Assembly: GCA_028290945.1 (NCBI GenBank)
Contig: JAQGIV010000147.1
Location: 1-34,021, forward strand
DNA: 34,021 nucleotides
Origin: Phenylobacterium sp.
GTDB lineage: Bacteria; Pseudomonadota; Alphaproteobacteria; Caulobacterales; Caulobacteraceae
Direction: 5' to 3'
The translations under genes were made by a program, and so were the position numbers. Every line of letters begins with the position of its first letter. Positions within the stretch are counted from its first letter, which is position 1. The notes under the pieces are model-generated. The model ran no database searches, was not told the origin of the DNA, and saw nothing but the letters and a program-made list of their open reading frames with translations. Shown here piece after piece: positions 8,728 through 17,994 of the stretch.

Positions 8728-10854
8728 CTACTTCGCCCCCACCGCCGTCTTCGCGACCGCCGCCGGCGCGGGCAGCGGCTCGCCCTTGGCCTGGCTGATC
8801 AGGAAGGCGCGGACGTCCTCCACGTCCTTGGGCGTCAGGAACTTCGAGAAGCTGACCATGCCGTTGTGGGCGCGCACGCCCTGGATCACCACCGAGTTGA
8901 AGTTGTCGGGGGTGGTGATCATCGGCGAGCGCTTGAGGTCCGGCAGCCAGGAGCCGGTGGCGTTGGCGCCGTGGCAGACCTGGCAATTGTTGTTGAACAC
9001 CACATAGCCGTGCGCCTTGTCGCCGGTGGTGGTGACGCCGGTGAGGTCGAGCGGCGGCAGCTGGTTGATCTTGAACGGCGGGGCGGTGGCCTTGCCGCCG
9101 AGCTTGAAGACCAGCAGCCGGCCGGGGAGCCGCGGCCGGGTCGGCAGCAGCGAGGGCGCCGAGACCTGGCCGCCGCCGCCCGAGCCCACCATCAGGGCCA
9201 CATATTGCTCGCCGGCGATCTCATAGGTCATCGGCGCGGCGATCACGCCGTTGCCGGTGCTGTAGCTCCAGAGCTGTGTCCCCTTGGCGGCGTCATAGGC
9301 ATAGAGCTGGCCTTCCGCCGCGCCCTGGAACACCAGGTTGCCGCCGGTGGAGAGCACGCCCGCGTTCCAGAAATAGGGCCGCGGCACGGTCCAGACGGGC
9401 TTCTGGGTCACCGGGTCCCAGGCGATCAGCCAGCCCTTGATCATGGCGGCCAGCTGCTTGGCCTGTTCGGGCGTGGTGGGGCCGGCGTTGGCCAGCAGGT
9501 TGACCCCCAGGTTCCAGCCGCCGGGCTTGTAGACGAAGTTCGGATCGGCCTGGAAGGCGAACGGCATGGACTGGGCCGGGATATAGACCAGGCCGGTCTT
9601 GGGGCTGAACGACATGGGGTGCCAGTTGTGGGCGCCCAGCGGCGCGGGCATCTGCAGCTCGACGCTCGACTTGTAGCGCGCCGAGGGGTTCTCCACCGGC
9701 CGGCCGGTGGCGATGTCGATGCTGGAGGCCCAGGTCACCGGCACGAAGGGCTTGGCCGAGATGAGCTTCCCGTTGGTGCGGTCGAGCACGTAGAAGAAGC
9801 CGTTCTTGGGCGCCTGCATCAGCACCTTGGTGGGCTTCCCGGCGATCGTCAGGTCGGCGAGGATCATCGGCTGGACGGCGGAATAGTCCCAGCTCTCGCC
9901 GGGGTTCACCTGGTAGTGCCAGACGTACTCGCCGGTGTCGGCCTTCACCGCCACGATGGACGAGACGAACAGGTTGTCGCCCTTGCCGCCGGAGCGGTCC
10001 TGCTGGTTCCAGGGCGTGCCGTTGTCGACGCCGAAATAGATCATGTCGAGCTGCGGGTCGTAGACCATGGCGTCCCAGACGGTGCCGCCGCCGCCCACCA
10101 GCTTCCAGGCGCCCTCGGGCCAGGTGGCCGCCGCCTTCTCCTTCAGCACCTTGTCGGAGGCCTCGCCGTCCGGCGCGCCGGTGGGGTTGGGCAGGGTGTA
10201 GAAGCGCCAGACCTTCTTGCCGGTGGCCGCGTCATAGGCGGTGACGTAGCCGCGCACGCCGTATTCGGCGCCGGAGTTGCCGATCAGCACCTTGTCCTTC
10301 ACCACGCGCGGCGCCTGGGTGATGGTGAAGGGCTTGCCGGGATCGGTGGTCTGCTCGGACCAGACGACGTGGCCGTCCTTGGCGTCCAGCGCGATCAGCC
10401 GGCCGTCGAGGGCGCCGACATAGACGCGGCCCTTCCACACCGCGACGCCGCGGTTCACCACATCGCAGCAGGCGTCGAAGCCCTTCTTGCCGTCGACCTT
10501 GGGGTCGTAGGACCAGATCGGCTTGCCGGTGGCCGCGTCGAAGGCGAACACCTTGGACCAGGCGGTGGTGGTGTAGAGCACGCCGTCGACCACCAGCGGC
10601 GTCGCCTCCTGGCCGCGGTCGGTGTCGAACTGGGCGTACCAGGCGAGGCCGAGCTGGCCGACGTTGCCGGCGTTGACCTTGTCGAGCGGCGAGAAGCGCT
10701 GCTCCGAATAGCCCTTGCCGTAGGAGACCCACTCGCCGTTGGTGTCGGCCGCCGCGATCCGCGCGCCGTCGACATTGCCGCCGCCGCCCGCCTTGTGACA
10801 GGCCGCGAGTCCGACCGCCAAGGCCAGAACCAGTCCGAGCTTGATGAGACGCAT
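8728..10854 (-). CDS. PQQ-dependent alcohol dehydrogenase with C-terminal cytochrome c domain (quinohemoprotein), probable lipoprotein
   Basis: 708 aa; vicinal Cys pair ACCDVVNRG, W-motif repeats (GKPIWSYDPK, GHVVWSEQT, GKKVWRF), Ca-ligand segments GNSGAEYGVRG / GVDNGTPWNQ / ESWDYSAV, heme motif CQVCH; N-terminal lipobox VGLAAC. Confidence 0.95.
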   Translation of the reverse strand: MRLIKLGLVLALAVGLAACHKAGGGGNVDGARIAAADTNGEWVSYGKGYSEQRFSPLDKVNAGNVGQLGLAWYAQFDTDRGQEATPLVVDGVLYTTTAWSKVFAFDAATGKPIWSYDPKVDGKKGFDACCDVVNRGVAVWKGRVYVGALDGRLIALDAKDGHVVWSEQTTDPGKPFTITQAPRVVKDKVLIGNSGAEYGVRGYVTAYDAATGKKVWRFYTLPNPTGAPDGEASDKVLKEKAAATWPEGAWKLVGGGGTVWDAMVYDPQLDMIYFGVDNGTPWNQQDRSGGKGDNLFVSSIVAVKADTGEYVWHYQVNPGESWDYSAVQPMILADLTIAGKPTKVLMQAPKNGFFYVLDRTNGKLISAKPFVPVTWASSIDIATGRPVENPSARYKSSVELQMPAPLGAHNWHPMSFSPKTGLVYIPAQSMPFAFQADPNFVYKPGGWNLGVNLLANAGPTTPEQAKQLAAMIKGWLIAWDPVTQKPVWTVPRPYFWNAGVLSTGGNLVFQGAAEGQLYAYDAAKGTQLWSYSTGNGVIAAPMTYEIAGEQYVALMVGSGGGGQVSAPSLLPTRPRLPGRLLVFKLGGKATAPPFKINQLPPLDLTGVTTTGDKAHGYVVFNNNCQVCHGANATGSWLPDLKRSPMITTPDNFNSVVIQGVRAHNGMVSFSKFLTPKDVEDVRAFLISQAKGEPLPAPAAVAKTAVGAK

Positions 10855-10895
10855 GGCAACCCTCCCCGGCCTCTTAGCGTGGCCTTGGGCGAGAG

Positions 10896-11987
10896 TTAGG
10901 CCTGGACCGGCTCGGCGGGCAAGCGCTCCGCGGCGTCAACCAGCAGCGGCGCGATGCGATCGGCGGCGGCGGCCAGGTCGGCCGGCGTGACGCCGGCCAT
11001 CTCGATCGTGGCCAGCGAGGCCCGCGCGTCCTTCTTGCCGGAGCGGCGGTAGGCGGGGTCGTAGTGCAGCTCGATCAGGGCGGCGGCCAGGGCTTCGAAC
11101 GCGCCGGCCGCCGCCAGCGCCCGCCATTCCACCAGCCGCTTGCGGCCCGGCCGGTCGGGCACTCGGGCCAGGACGTCGTCGAGGGCGGCGGGGTCCTCAG
11201 TGATCTCGCGGTAGGCGGCGACGGAGTAGCGGGCGCGGGCCTCGGCCGGCGCGGAGAGCGTGATGCGGGGCGCGGCCTCCATGCGCTTCCACAGCGCCGG
11301 TGGAATCATCCGCTGGCCGATCTTGCTCGACTCGGCCTCGACCAGGACCGGGCGTGTTGGGTCCAGTGCGTCGATGGCCGCCAGCAGCCGGCTCTCGAAC
11401 ATCTTCTGGCTGGGCTGCGGCCGGCCGGGAATGCCGCCGAACAGCGAGCCGCGGTGGACGGCCAGGCCCTCCAGGTCCAGCGTCTGGACGCCGCGCTCGG
11501 CCGCCAAACCCAGCAGCTCGGTCTTGCCGGCGCCGGTCGGGCCGTCCAGCAGCACCAGGCGGTGCGGCAGCTCGGCGTCGTAGAGCCTGGCCGACACATG
11601 ATGACGATAGGTCTTGTAGCCGCCGGCCAGCACCGCGGTGCGCCAGCCCACCTGGCTGAGGATGGTGGCCATGGCGTTGGACCGCTGGCCGCCCCGCCAG
11701 CAGTAGATCAGCGGGCGAAAGCCGCCGCCCTGGTCCTTCAGCGCGGTCTCCAGGTGGCGCGCGACGTTGCGGGCGATGTAGGCGGCGCCGATGCGGCGGG
11801 CCTGGAAGCGGCTCTCCTGGACGTAGATGGTCCCGACCTCGGCGCGCTCCGCGTCGGTCAGCACCGGCAGGTTCACCGCGCCCGGCGCATGGTCCTCGGC
11901 GAATTCGGCGGGGCTGCGCGCGTCGATGACCATGTCGAAGGCCGCCAGCCTCGCCGGGTCGGCCGTCTCTAGAACCTCGATCGCCAC
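10896..11987 (-). CDS. selU: tRNA 2-selenouridine synthase (rhodanese + P-loop)
   Basis: Rhodanese catalytic [23 protein letters not shown]-loop [35 protein letters not shown]. Start set at GTG 11987 ([11 protein letters not shown]), which removes the overlap with selD. Confidence 0.94.
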   Translation of the reverse strand: MAIEVLETADPARLAAFDMVIDARSPAEFAEDHAPGAVNLPVLTDAERAEVGTIYVQESRFQARRIGAAYIARNVARHLETALKDQGGGFRPLIYCWRGGQRSNAMATILSQVGWRTAVLAGGYKTYRHHVSARLYDAELPHRLVLLDGPTGAGKTELLGLAAERGVQTLDLEGLAVHRGSLFGGIPGRPQPSQKMFESRLLAAIDALDPTRPVLVEAESSKIGQRMIPPALWKRMEAAPRITLSAPAEARARYSVAAYREITEDPAALDDVLARVPDRPGRKRLVEWRALAAAGAFEALAAALIELHYDPAYRRSGKKDARASLATIEMAGVTPADLAAAADRIAPLLVDAAERLPAEPVQA

Positions 11988-12032
11988 GCCTGGAACTCGC
12001 CCTTCCGCTCCGCTCCCGCCTATATTGGACCC

Positions 12033-13103
12033 ATGAGCCCGCTCGACCAAAGCCCCGCGCCCGCCACGCCCCGACTAACTTCCCTTGCGCACGGCGGCGG
12101 CTGCGGCTGCAAGATCGCGCCTGCCGTGCTGCAGGACATCCTCAAGGCCATGCCGGCCGCGGCCAATTTTCCGAACCTGCTGGTGGGGACCGAGACCTCC
12201 GACGACGCGGCGGTGTGGAAGCTCAACGACGCCCAGGCCCTGGTGGCCACCACCGACTTCTTCATGCCGGTGGTGGACGACCCCTTCGACTTCGGCCGCA
12301 TCGCGGCGACCAATGCGCTGTCCGACGTCTACGCCATGGGCGGCACGCCGATCCTGGCCCTGGCCATCGTCGGCATGCCGATCGGCCAGCTGTCGCCGGA
12401 GATCATCGGCCAGATCCTGGCGGGTGGGGCGAGCGTCTGCGCCGCGGCGGGCGTGCCGGTGGCGGGCGGCCATTCCATCGACTCGGTCGAGCCGATCTAC
12501 GGCCTGGTGGCCCTGGGCCTGGTGCATCCGGACAAGGTGCTGACCAACCGCGGCGCGCGGGCCGGCGACGTGCTGATCCTCACCAAGCCGCTGGGGGTGG
12601 GCGTCTATAGCGCCGCCTTCAAGCAGGAGCGTCTCGACGCCGAGGGCTATGCCGCGATGATCGCGTCCACGACCCAGCTCAATGCGGTGGGCGGCCAGCT
12701 GGGCGACCAGGCGGGGGTGCATGCGGTCACCGACGTCACCGGCTTCGGCCTGCTGGGCCATGCGCTGGAGATGGCGCGCGGCTCGGGCCTGACGGTAGAG
12801 CTTTCGGTCGCCGCCGCGCCGCTGCTGCCAGGCGTCGAGGCCCTGGCGCAGGCCGGCGTGCGCACCGGCGCCTCGACCCGCAACTGGGCGAGCTATGGCG
12901 GCGACGTGGACGGCGCGGAGGGCCTGCCGGACTGGCGGCGCGACCTCATGACCGACCCGCAGACCAGCGGCGGCCTGCTGATCGCCGTGGCGGCGGATCG
13001 GGCCGAGGCCGTGCTGGATCTCGTCCGTCGCGAAGGCTTCGGCCGGGCCGCGGTGGTGGGCCGCATGGCGCAGGGCGCGCCCAGGGTCCGCCTCACGCCG
13101 TGA
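12033..13103 (+). CDS. selD: Selenide, water dikinase (selenophosphate synthetase), Cys-type
   Basis: [21 protein letters not shown] with GCGCK catalytic motif (tgc ggc tgc aag), [48 protein letters not shown]. Confidence 0.97.
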   Translation: MSPLDQSPAPATPRLTSLAHGGGCGCKIAPAVLQDILKAMPAAANFPNLLVGTETSDDAAVWKLNDAQALVATTDFFMPVVDDPFDFGRIAATNALSDVYAMGGTPILALAIVGMPIGQLSPEIIGQILAGGASVCAAAGVPVAGGHSIDSVEPIYGLVALGLVHPDKVLTNRGARAGDVLILTKPLGVGVYSAAFKQERLDAEGYAAMIASTTQLNAVGGQLGDQAGVHAVTDVTGFGLLGHALEMARGSGLTVELSVAAAPLLPGVEALAQAGVRTGASTRNWASYGGDVDGAEGLPDWRRDLMTDPQTSGGLLIAVAADRAEAVLDLVRREGFGRAAVVGRMAQGAPRVRLTP

Positions 13104-13153
13104 ACCTTCACCGCGCGCGCGGGTTCATCGAGCGGCCTGAGACGGAGAACGAG

Positions 13154-13645
13154 ATGCGCTTGCAGCTGTTCGGGGCGACCATCCTGGCGCTGGCCATGGC
13201 CTCGGCCGCCGCGGCCGAGCCAGTGCGGCCCGGCGAACAGCAGGGCCTGGGCCTCACGGGCCCCGAGGTGCCGCCGCTGCTGCGTGAGGCGCGCGCCAAT
13301 CCCTATGCCTTGCCGGCCAGCCAGGACTGTCCCGGCGTGCTGGCCCAGATCTCCGCCCTCGACGAGGTGCTGGGCCCTGACCTCGACGCCCCGGCCACGA
13401 CCCAGGCGCGCAACGGTCCCGACGTGATGGCGGGCGTGCGCGCCATCCTGCCCTATGGCGGGGTGATGCGGATGTTCACCGGGGCCGGCCGCCGTGAGAA
13501 GGCCCTGACCCAGGCGGCGCTGGCCGGCTGGGAGCGGCGCGGCTTCCTGAAGGGCGTGGCGCGCAACCTCGGCTGCGAAGGATTCGGCCCCGCCGTCGTG
13601 CGCGGCGAGCCCGCCGCCACCGTCGAACCGACGGGCCCGCGTTAA
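13154..13645 (+). CDS. Hypothetical exported protein
   Basis: 163 aa with signal peptide MRLQLFGATILALAMASAAAAEP; start placed at ATG 13154, downstream of the ORF-track start. Confidence 0.7.
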   Translation: MRLQLFGATILALAMASAAAAEPVRPGEQQGLGLTGPEVPPLLREARANPYALPASQDCPGVLAQISALDEVLGPDLDAPATTQARNGPDVMAGVRAILPYGGVMRMFTGAGRREKALTQAALAGWERRGFLKGVARNLGCEGFGPAVVRGEPAATVEPTGPR

Positions 13646-13730
13646 CCCCTGACTCAGGCTTCCGAAACCCCGCCTTTACCCCTGACCTGTATCAATTCGC
13701 GACAAGTCAGAGCCGCTCCGAACCTGAGAG

Positions 13731-15266
13731 ATGGCCGATCAAGGTGGTGCTTTCGCGATGTCAAAGACGGTGCTGGTCGTCGACGACGACCCTACCCAAC
13801 GACGGCTGATCCAGGCGGTCCTCGAGCGCGAGGGCTTCGCCGTGGCGCATGCCGAAAGCGGCGACGAAGCGATCAAGCGCCTGACCACCGGCGGCGCGGC
13901 CGACGTCATCCTTCTGGACCTCGTCATGCCCGGCACGTCGGGCCTCGACACCCTGAAGGAGCTGCGTGCGCGCAGCTTCGCCCAGCCGGTGATCGTGGTC
14001 ACCGCCACCGGCGGCATCGACACCGTGGTGCAGGCCATGCAGGCCGGCGCCCTGGACTTCTTCGTCAAGCCCGCGGCGCCCGAGCGGATCATCGTCTCGA
14101 TCCGCAATGCGCTGTCCATGGGCGACTTGCGCGGCGAGGTCGACCGGCTGAAGAAGCACGCCAACGGCCGCACCACCTTCGACGACCTGATCGGCGCCTC
14201 GCCGGCCATGGTCATGGTCAAGCGGCTGGGCGAGCGGGCGGCGAAATCCTCGATCCCCATCCTGATCACCGGCGAGAGCGGGGTCGGCAAGGAGGTCATC
14301 GCGCGCGCCGTGCACGGCTCGTCCGAGCGGGCCGGCAAGCCGTTCGTGGCGGTGAACTGCGGCGCGATCCCCGAGAACCTGGTGGAATCCATCCTGTTCG
14401 GCCACGAGAAGGGCAGCGTCACCGGCGCCCACGAAAAGCACCTGGGCAAGTTCCAGGAGGCCAACGGCGGCACCCTGTTCCTGGACGAGGTGGGCGAGCT
14501 GCCCCTCGACATCCAGGTCAAGCTGCTGCGCGCCCTGCAGGAGAGCGAGATCGATCCGGTCGGATCGAAGCGGTCCGTGAAGGTCGATGTGCGCATCGTC
14601 TCGGCGACCAACCGCGACCTGACCCAGGCGGTGGCCGAGGGGCGTTTTCGAGAAGATCTGTTCTATCGCCTGAACGTCTTCCCGGTGGAGGCGCCCAGCC
14701 TGCGCGAGCGCAAGGAGGACGTGCCGGCCCTGGTCGAGCACTTCGTGCGCCGCTTCAACGTGGAAGAGGGCAAGTCGGTGGTGGGCGCGGCGCCCGAGAC
14801 CCTGGCCTGCCTGAGCGCCTTCGACTGGCCGGGCAACGTGCGCCAGCTGGAGAACGCGGTCTATCGGGCCATCGTGCTGGCCGACGCGCCCTATCTGCAG
14901 CCCTATGACTTCCCAGCGATCAGCGGCGTCGCGGCGCCTGCGCCGGAGATGCCGGCCGCGACGACGGCCGCCCATGCGCCGATGGCCGCCATGCCGCCCA
15001 CCGTCGGCGAGATGATGGCCGCCATGCCCAAGGACGCGCCGGTGCGCATCCTCGACGACCGCGGCCACCTGCGCACCCTGGAGGAGATCGAGCGCGACCT
15101 CATCCAGCACGCCATCGAGGTCTATGCCGGCCACATGAGCGAGGTGGCCCGCCGCCTCGGCATCGGCCGCTCCACCCTCTACCGCAAGGTCCGCGAGCAG
15201 GGCCTCGACGGCCTGATCAAGCCCGCCGAGGGCGATGCCGACGCCCAGGATGAAGTCGCCGCCTAG
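13731..15266 (+). CDS. Sigma-54-dependent NtrC-family response regulator (receiver + AAA+ + Fis-type HTH)
   Basis: [26 protein letters not shown], Walker [15 protein letters not shown] loop, Walker [39 protein letters not shown]. Start could also be ATG 13758 ([11 protein letters not shown]). Confidence 0.95.
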   Translation: MADQGGAFAMSKTVLVVDDDPTQRRLIQAVLEREGFAVAHAESGDEAIKRLTTGGAADVILLDLVMPGTSGLDTLKELRARSFAQPVIVVTATGGIDTVVQAMQAGALDFFVKPAAPERIIVSIRNALSMGDLRGEVDRLKKHANGRTTFDDLIGASPAMVMVKRLGERAAKSSIPILITGESGVGKEVIARAVHGSSERAGKPFVAVNCGAIPENLVESILFGHEKGSVTGAHEKHLGKFQEANGGTLFLDEVGELPLDIQVKLLRALQESEIDPVGSKRSVKVDVRIVSATNRDLTQAVAEGRFREDLFYRLNVFPVEAPSLRERKEDVPALVEHFVRRFNVEEGKSVVGAAPETLACLSAFDWPGNVRQLENAVYRAIVLADAPYLQPYDFPAISGVAAPAPEMPAATTAAHAPMAAMPPTVGEMMAAMPKDAPVRILDDRGHLRTLEEIERDLIQHAIEVYAGHMSEVARRLGIGRSTLYRKVREQGLDGLIKPAEGDADAQDEVAA

Positions 15267-15886
15267 CCCGGCTTCTTCTCGAAGGCGGCGCTGATGGTGA
15301 TCGTCGTCTCGTCGCTGACGATGGGCGCATATTTGCCCAGGCCGAAGTCCGAGCGCTTGACCATGCCCTGCGCCTTGAAGCCCAGGGTCGGGACCTTGCT
15401 GAAGGCGTTGGGGCCGGCGCCGTTGAAGGTGACGTCGAGCACCACCGGCCGGGTCACCCCATGGATCGTCAGATCGCCGGCCACCTTGGCGGTGCGCGGC
15501 CCGGTGCGGGTCACCGCCGTGGATACGAACCGCATCGACTTGAATTTCGCCTGGCCGAAGAACTCGTCGGACAGCAGCTCCCCGTTCAGCTCGCGGTTGG
15601 TGGTCTCCAGGGTCGCCACCGGCACGCGCACCTCGAGCCTGGCGGCGGTGAGGGTCTTCGGATCGATCGTCAGCGCGCCGGTCGCCCCGGGGAAGGTCCC
15701 CCAGAATTCGGTGAAGCCCATGTGGACGGTCGAATAGCGGACCAGGGTCTCCTTGCTGTCGATCGCATAGGTCCCGGGGGCGATCGCCTCGGGACCGATC
15801 TGCGGCGGCAGCGTGTCTTGGCCGCGGGCGGCGGTCGAGGCGACCGCGGCGGCAAGCGCGGCGGCCATCAGCAAGCTGGATTTCAT
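15263..15886 (-). CDS. YceI family protein (periplasmic)
   Basis: Signal peptide MKSSLLMAAALAAAVASTAARGQ; GTYAIDSKETLVRYSTVHMGFTEFWGTFPGATGALTIDP and GDLTIHGVTRPVVLDVTFNG are YceI hallmarks. Confidence 0.95.
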   Translation of the reverse strand: MKSSLLMAAALAAAVASTAARGQDTLPPQIGPEAIAPGTYAIDSKETLVRYSTVHMGFTEFWGTFPGATGALTIDPKTLTAARLEVRVPVATLETTNRELNGELLSDEFFGQAKFKSMRFVSTAVTRTGPRTAKVAGDLTIHGVTRPVVLDVTFNGAGPNAFSKVPTLGFKAQGMVKRSDFGLGKYAPIVSDETTITISAAFEKKPG

Positions 15887-15970
15887 CGGGTCCCTTGAGC
15901 GGTTCGCGTGGCGCGGAAGCGGCCAACGGCCTAGCTTGTGGAACGGCCGAGGCGGCGAAGTCCTGACGGG

Positions 15971-16000
15971 CCTCTGAAAAGCTCTGAAGACTTCTGAAGC
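15971..16000. promoter_or_regulatory. Three tandem 10-bp repeats (cctctgaaaa / gctctgaaga / cttctgaagc), candidate OmpR/CadC-type operator
   Basis: CTGAA cores at 15974, 15984 and 15994, exactly 10 bp apart, in the yceI / winged-helix regulator divergent intergenic region. Confidence 0.55.
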
Positions 16001-16038
16001 GCCGTCAGAGCCCAGACGAACGGTGGTACCCGGCCGTG

Positions 16039-16917
16039 ATGAGCGCTCCCGACCCTCACCCGCTGCGCATCGGCGACTGGCGCCTCGACCCGGCCGCCGG
16101 CCAGATCTCGCGTGGCGGCGAGGTGGTGCGGCTGGGGGCGCGCACCCTGCGGCTGCTGCTGGATCTGGCCGAGCACGCCGGCCAGGTGGTCTCCATCGAC
16201 GACCTGCTGGACCGGGTGTGGGCCGGCGTCATCGTCACCCCGGATTCGGTCTATCAGGCGGTGGCGGCGCTGCGCCGCCTGCTGGGCGACGATCCCAAGC
16301 GACCCCGCTACATCGCCAATGTGCCGCGGCTCGGCTACCGCATGGTGGCCAAGGTCGGGCCGTGGACGGACGAGCCGCCGGCGGCCGGGCCCGCGCGGGC
16401 CGCGCGGCGCGTGCTGGTGGCGGGGAGCATCCTCTCGGCCGCCGCGGTCGGCGGCCTGTTGATCTACGGCCAGATGGCCCGCGCCCGACACGTCCCTCCG
16501 CCGCCGAAGCCGGCTGCCTCGATCGGCGTGCTGACCTTCCTCGACATGACCGACACCATGGACAACCAGCCGCTCACCGAGGACCTCACCGAGGCGGTGG
16601 TCGACCGGCTGAGCCAGAACCCGGCGCTGCGCACGCCCGGCCCGCGGTCGTCCTTCAGCCTGCGCGGCAAGCATCTCAGCCTGACCGAGGCGGCCAGGCG
16701 GCTGGGCGTCGCCTATGTGGTGGACGGCAGCGTCCACTCGGCGCCCCTGGGGGCGCCACACGGCTATCGCGTCACCGCCCGCCTGGTGCGCGGCGACACC
16801 GGCTTCGTGGTCTGGTCGCAGAGCTACGATCGCTCGAAGGCGGATATGCCGGAGGTGGCCGGGGCGATCGCGGGGGACGTGGGCCAGGCGCTGGCGGTCG
16901 CGAATCGGGGAAAGTGA
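16039..16917 (+). CDS. CadC/ToxR-like membrane-anchored winged-helix transcriptional regulator
   Basis: N-terminal OmpR-type wHTH (RIGDWRLDPAAGQISRGGEVVRLGARTLRLLLDLAEHAGQVVSIDDLLDRVWAGVIVTPDSVYQAVAALRRLLGDDPKRPRYIANVPRLGYRMVA), TM segment ARRVLVAGSILSAAAVGGLLIYG, TolB-N-like C-terminal domain. Confidence 0.88.
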   Translation: MSAPDPHPLRIGDWRLDPAAGQISRGGEVVRLGARTLRLLLDLAEHAGQVVSIDDLLDRVWAGVIVTPDSVYQAVAALRRLLGDDPKRPRYIANVPRLGYRMVAKVGPWTDEPPAAGPARAARRVLVAGSILSAAAVGGLLIYGQMARARHVPPPPKPAASIGVLTFLDMTDTMDNQPLTEDLTEAVVDRLSQNPALRTPGPRSSFSLRGKHLSLTEAARRLGVAYVVDGSVHSAPLGAPHGYRVTARLVRGDTGFVVWSQSYDRSKADMPEVAGAIAGDVGQALAVANRGK

Positions 16918-17060
16918 GCTGACTGGCAATAAGAGCCAGCCTTCGATTCTGTTCTCGTCCTCGCGGCACGACGAACCGGCCGGGGACATTGATTTAGCCG
17001 TATGGTTCCTGTTTTGTTTCGTGCTAGCTTGGCCGTGGTGTCACGGTCGATGAGGGCCAT

Positions 17061-17978
17061 GTGATTGAGCTGAATAGGCGTGCGCTGATCACACGTGTGG
17101 GCGCGGGTGCATTGGCGACGAGCCAGCTAGTTCGGGGCGAGCCGGCTTCAGCAGCTCTTGATCCCAAGAGTGCTCCTGAGCAGATGCTCTACTGCACTAC
17201 TCGCATTATCTGCAGCGGCGCTGCTGGCAGTTGGAGAGGCACTGGTTTTATTTACAGCTTCCAGACGGGGGAAGCGCGCGTGCCTGTTCTCATTACGAAC
17301 AAGCACGTTGTGAATGGAGCTGAGACCGTAGCTATCAGGCTCCACACGAACTCCAAGTCATCCGGCGCGCCAGACGGCAATGCGAGCATTTTGGTCGCGA
17401 ACGACACGAGCGGCTCTTGGGTTCGGCACCCTGATCCTAATGTAGACCTCTGCGCGCTTCCAATTAACCCGGTACTGTCTGCCGTTCGGCCTGCCCCGTT
17501 TATTCGGGCGCTCGATGCAAGCTTGGTGCCGTCGGACGCGCAGTTGGCAGAGCTCGATGCGCTGGAAGATGTGTTGATGGTCGGATATCCGATCGGACTC
17601 TCCGACGAAGCCAATAATTACCCGCTACTCAGGAGGGGTATCACAGCTTCACCACCCGCCGCCGATTTTGACGGCCGGAAGATGTTCGTGATCGACGTCG
17701 CTTGCTTCCCAGGATCATCCGGATCGCCAGTATTCCTATTCAACCATGGGGCATATGCTACGCGTAGCGGAACAGTCATCGGTGAGCGCGCCCTGCTTCT
17801 AGGAATATTGTTTGCCGGACCTCAGTATCGACCTGACGGATCCATTGAAATTCGCGAGATTCCGACGAGGTCAGTCGCTGTTCCCTCAATCGAGATGATG
17901 ACGAATTTGGGCTTTGTAATCAAAGCGGCAGAACTTCAGCCTCTTTGGCTAGCCATCGTCCAACACTATAATCTCTAG
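17061..17978 (+). CDS. Trypsin-like serine peptidase, probably exported, in a low-GC islet
   Basis: 305 aa; GTG start with GAGGG upstream; catalytic-type motifs LITNKHVV (His), DPNVDLCALPI (Asp), FPGSSGSPVF (Ser); N-terminal NRRALITRVGAGALATSQLV...PASA suggests a signal (possibly Tat). Confidence 0.82.
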   Translation: MIELNRRALITRVGAGALATSQLVRGEPASAALDPKSAPEQMLYCTTRIICSGAAGSWRGTGFIYSFQTGEARVPVLITNKHVVNGAETVAIRLHTNSKSSGAPDGNASILVANDTSGSWVRHPDPNVDLCALPINPVLSAVRPAPFIRALDASLVPSDAQLAELDALEDVLMVGYPIGLSDEANNYPLLRRGITASPPAADFDGRKMFVIDVACFPGSSGSPVFLFNHGAYATRSGTVIGERALLLGILFAGPQYRPDGSIEIREIPTRSVAVPSIEMMTNLGFVIKAAELQPLWLAIVQHYNL

Positions 17979-17994
17979 TCACCTCGGCGGGCCC

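Noticed and set aside
8725-10899. 724-aa plus-strand ORF opposite the PQQ dehydrogenase
   Set aside because: Antisense artefact; no recognisable domain, composition dominated by G/A/R/H/V.
12100-12115. Selenocysteine codon in selD
   Set aside because: The catalytic motif is encoded as tgc ggc tgc aag (Cys-Gly-Cys-Lys); no in-frame TGA.
13761-15926. 721-aa minus-strand ORF over the NtrC-type regulator and yceI
   Set aside because: Wrong-frame and antisense translation; the annotated genes explain the region.
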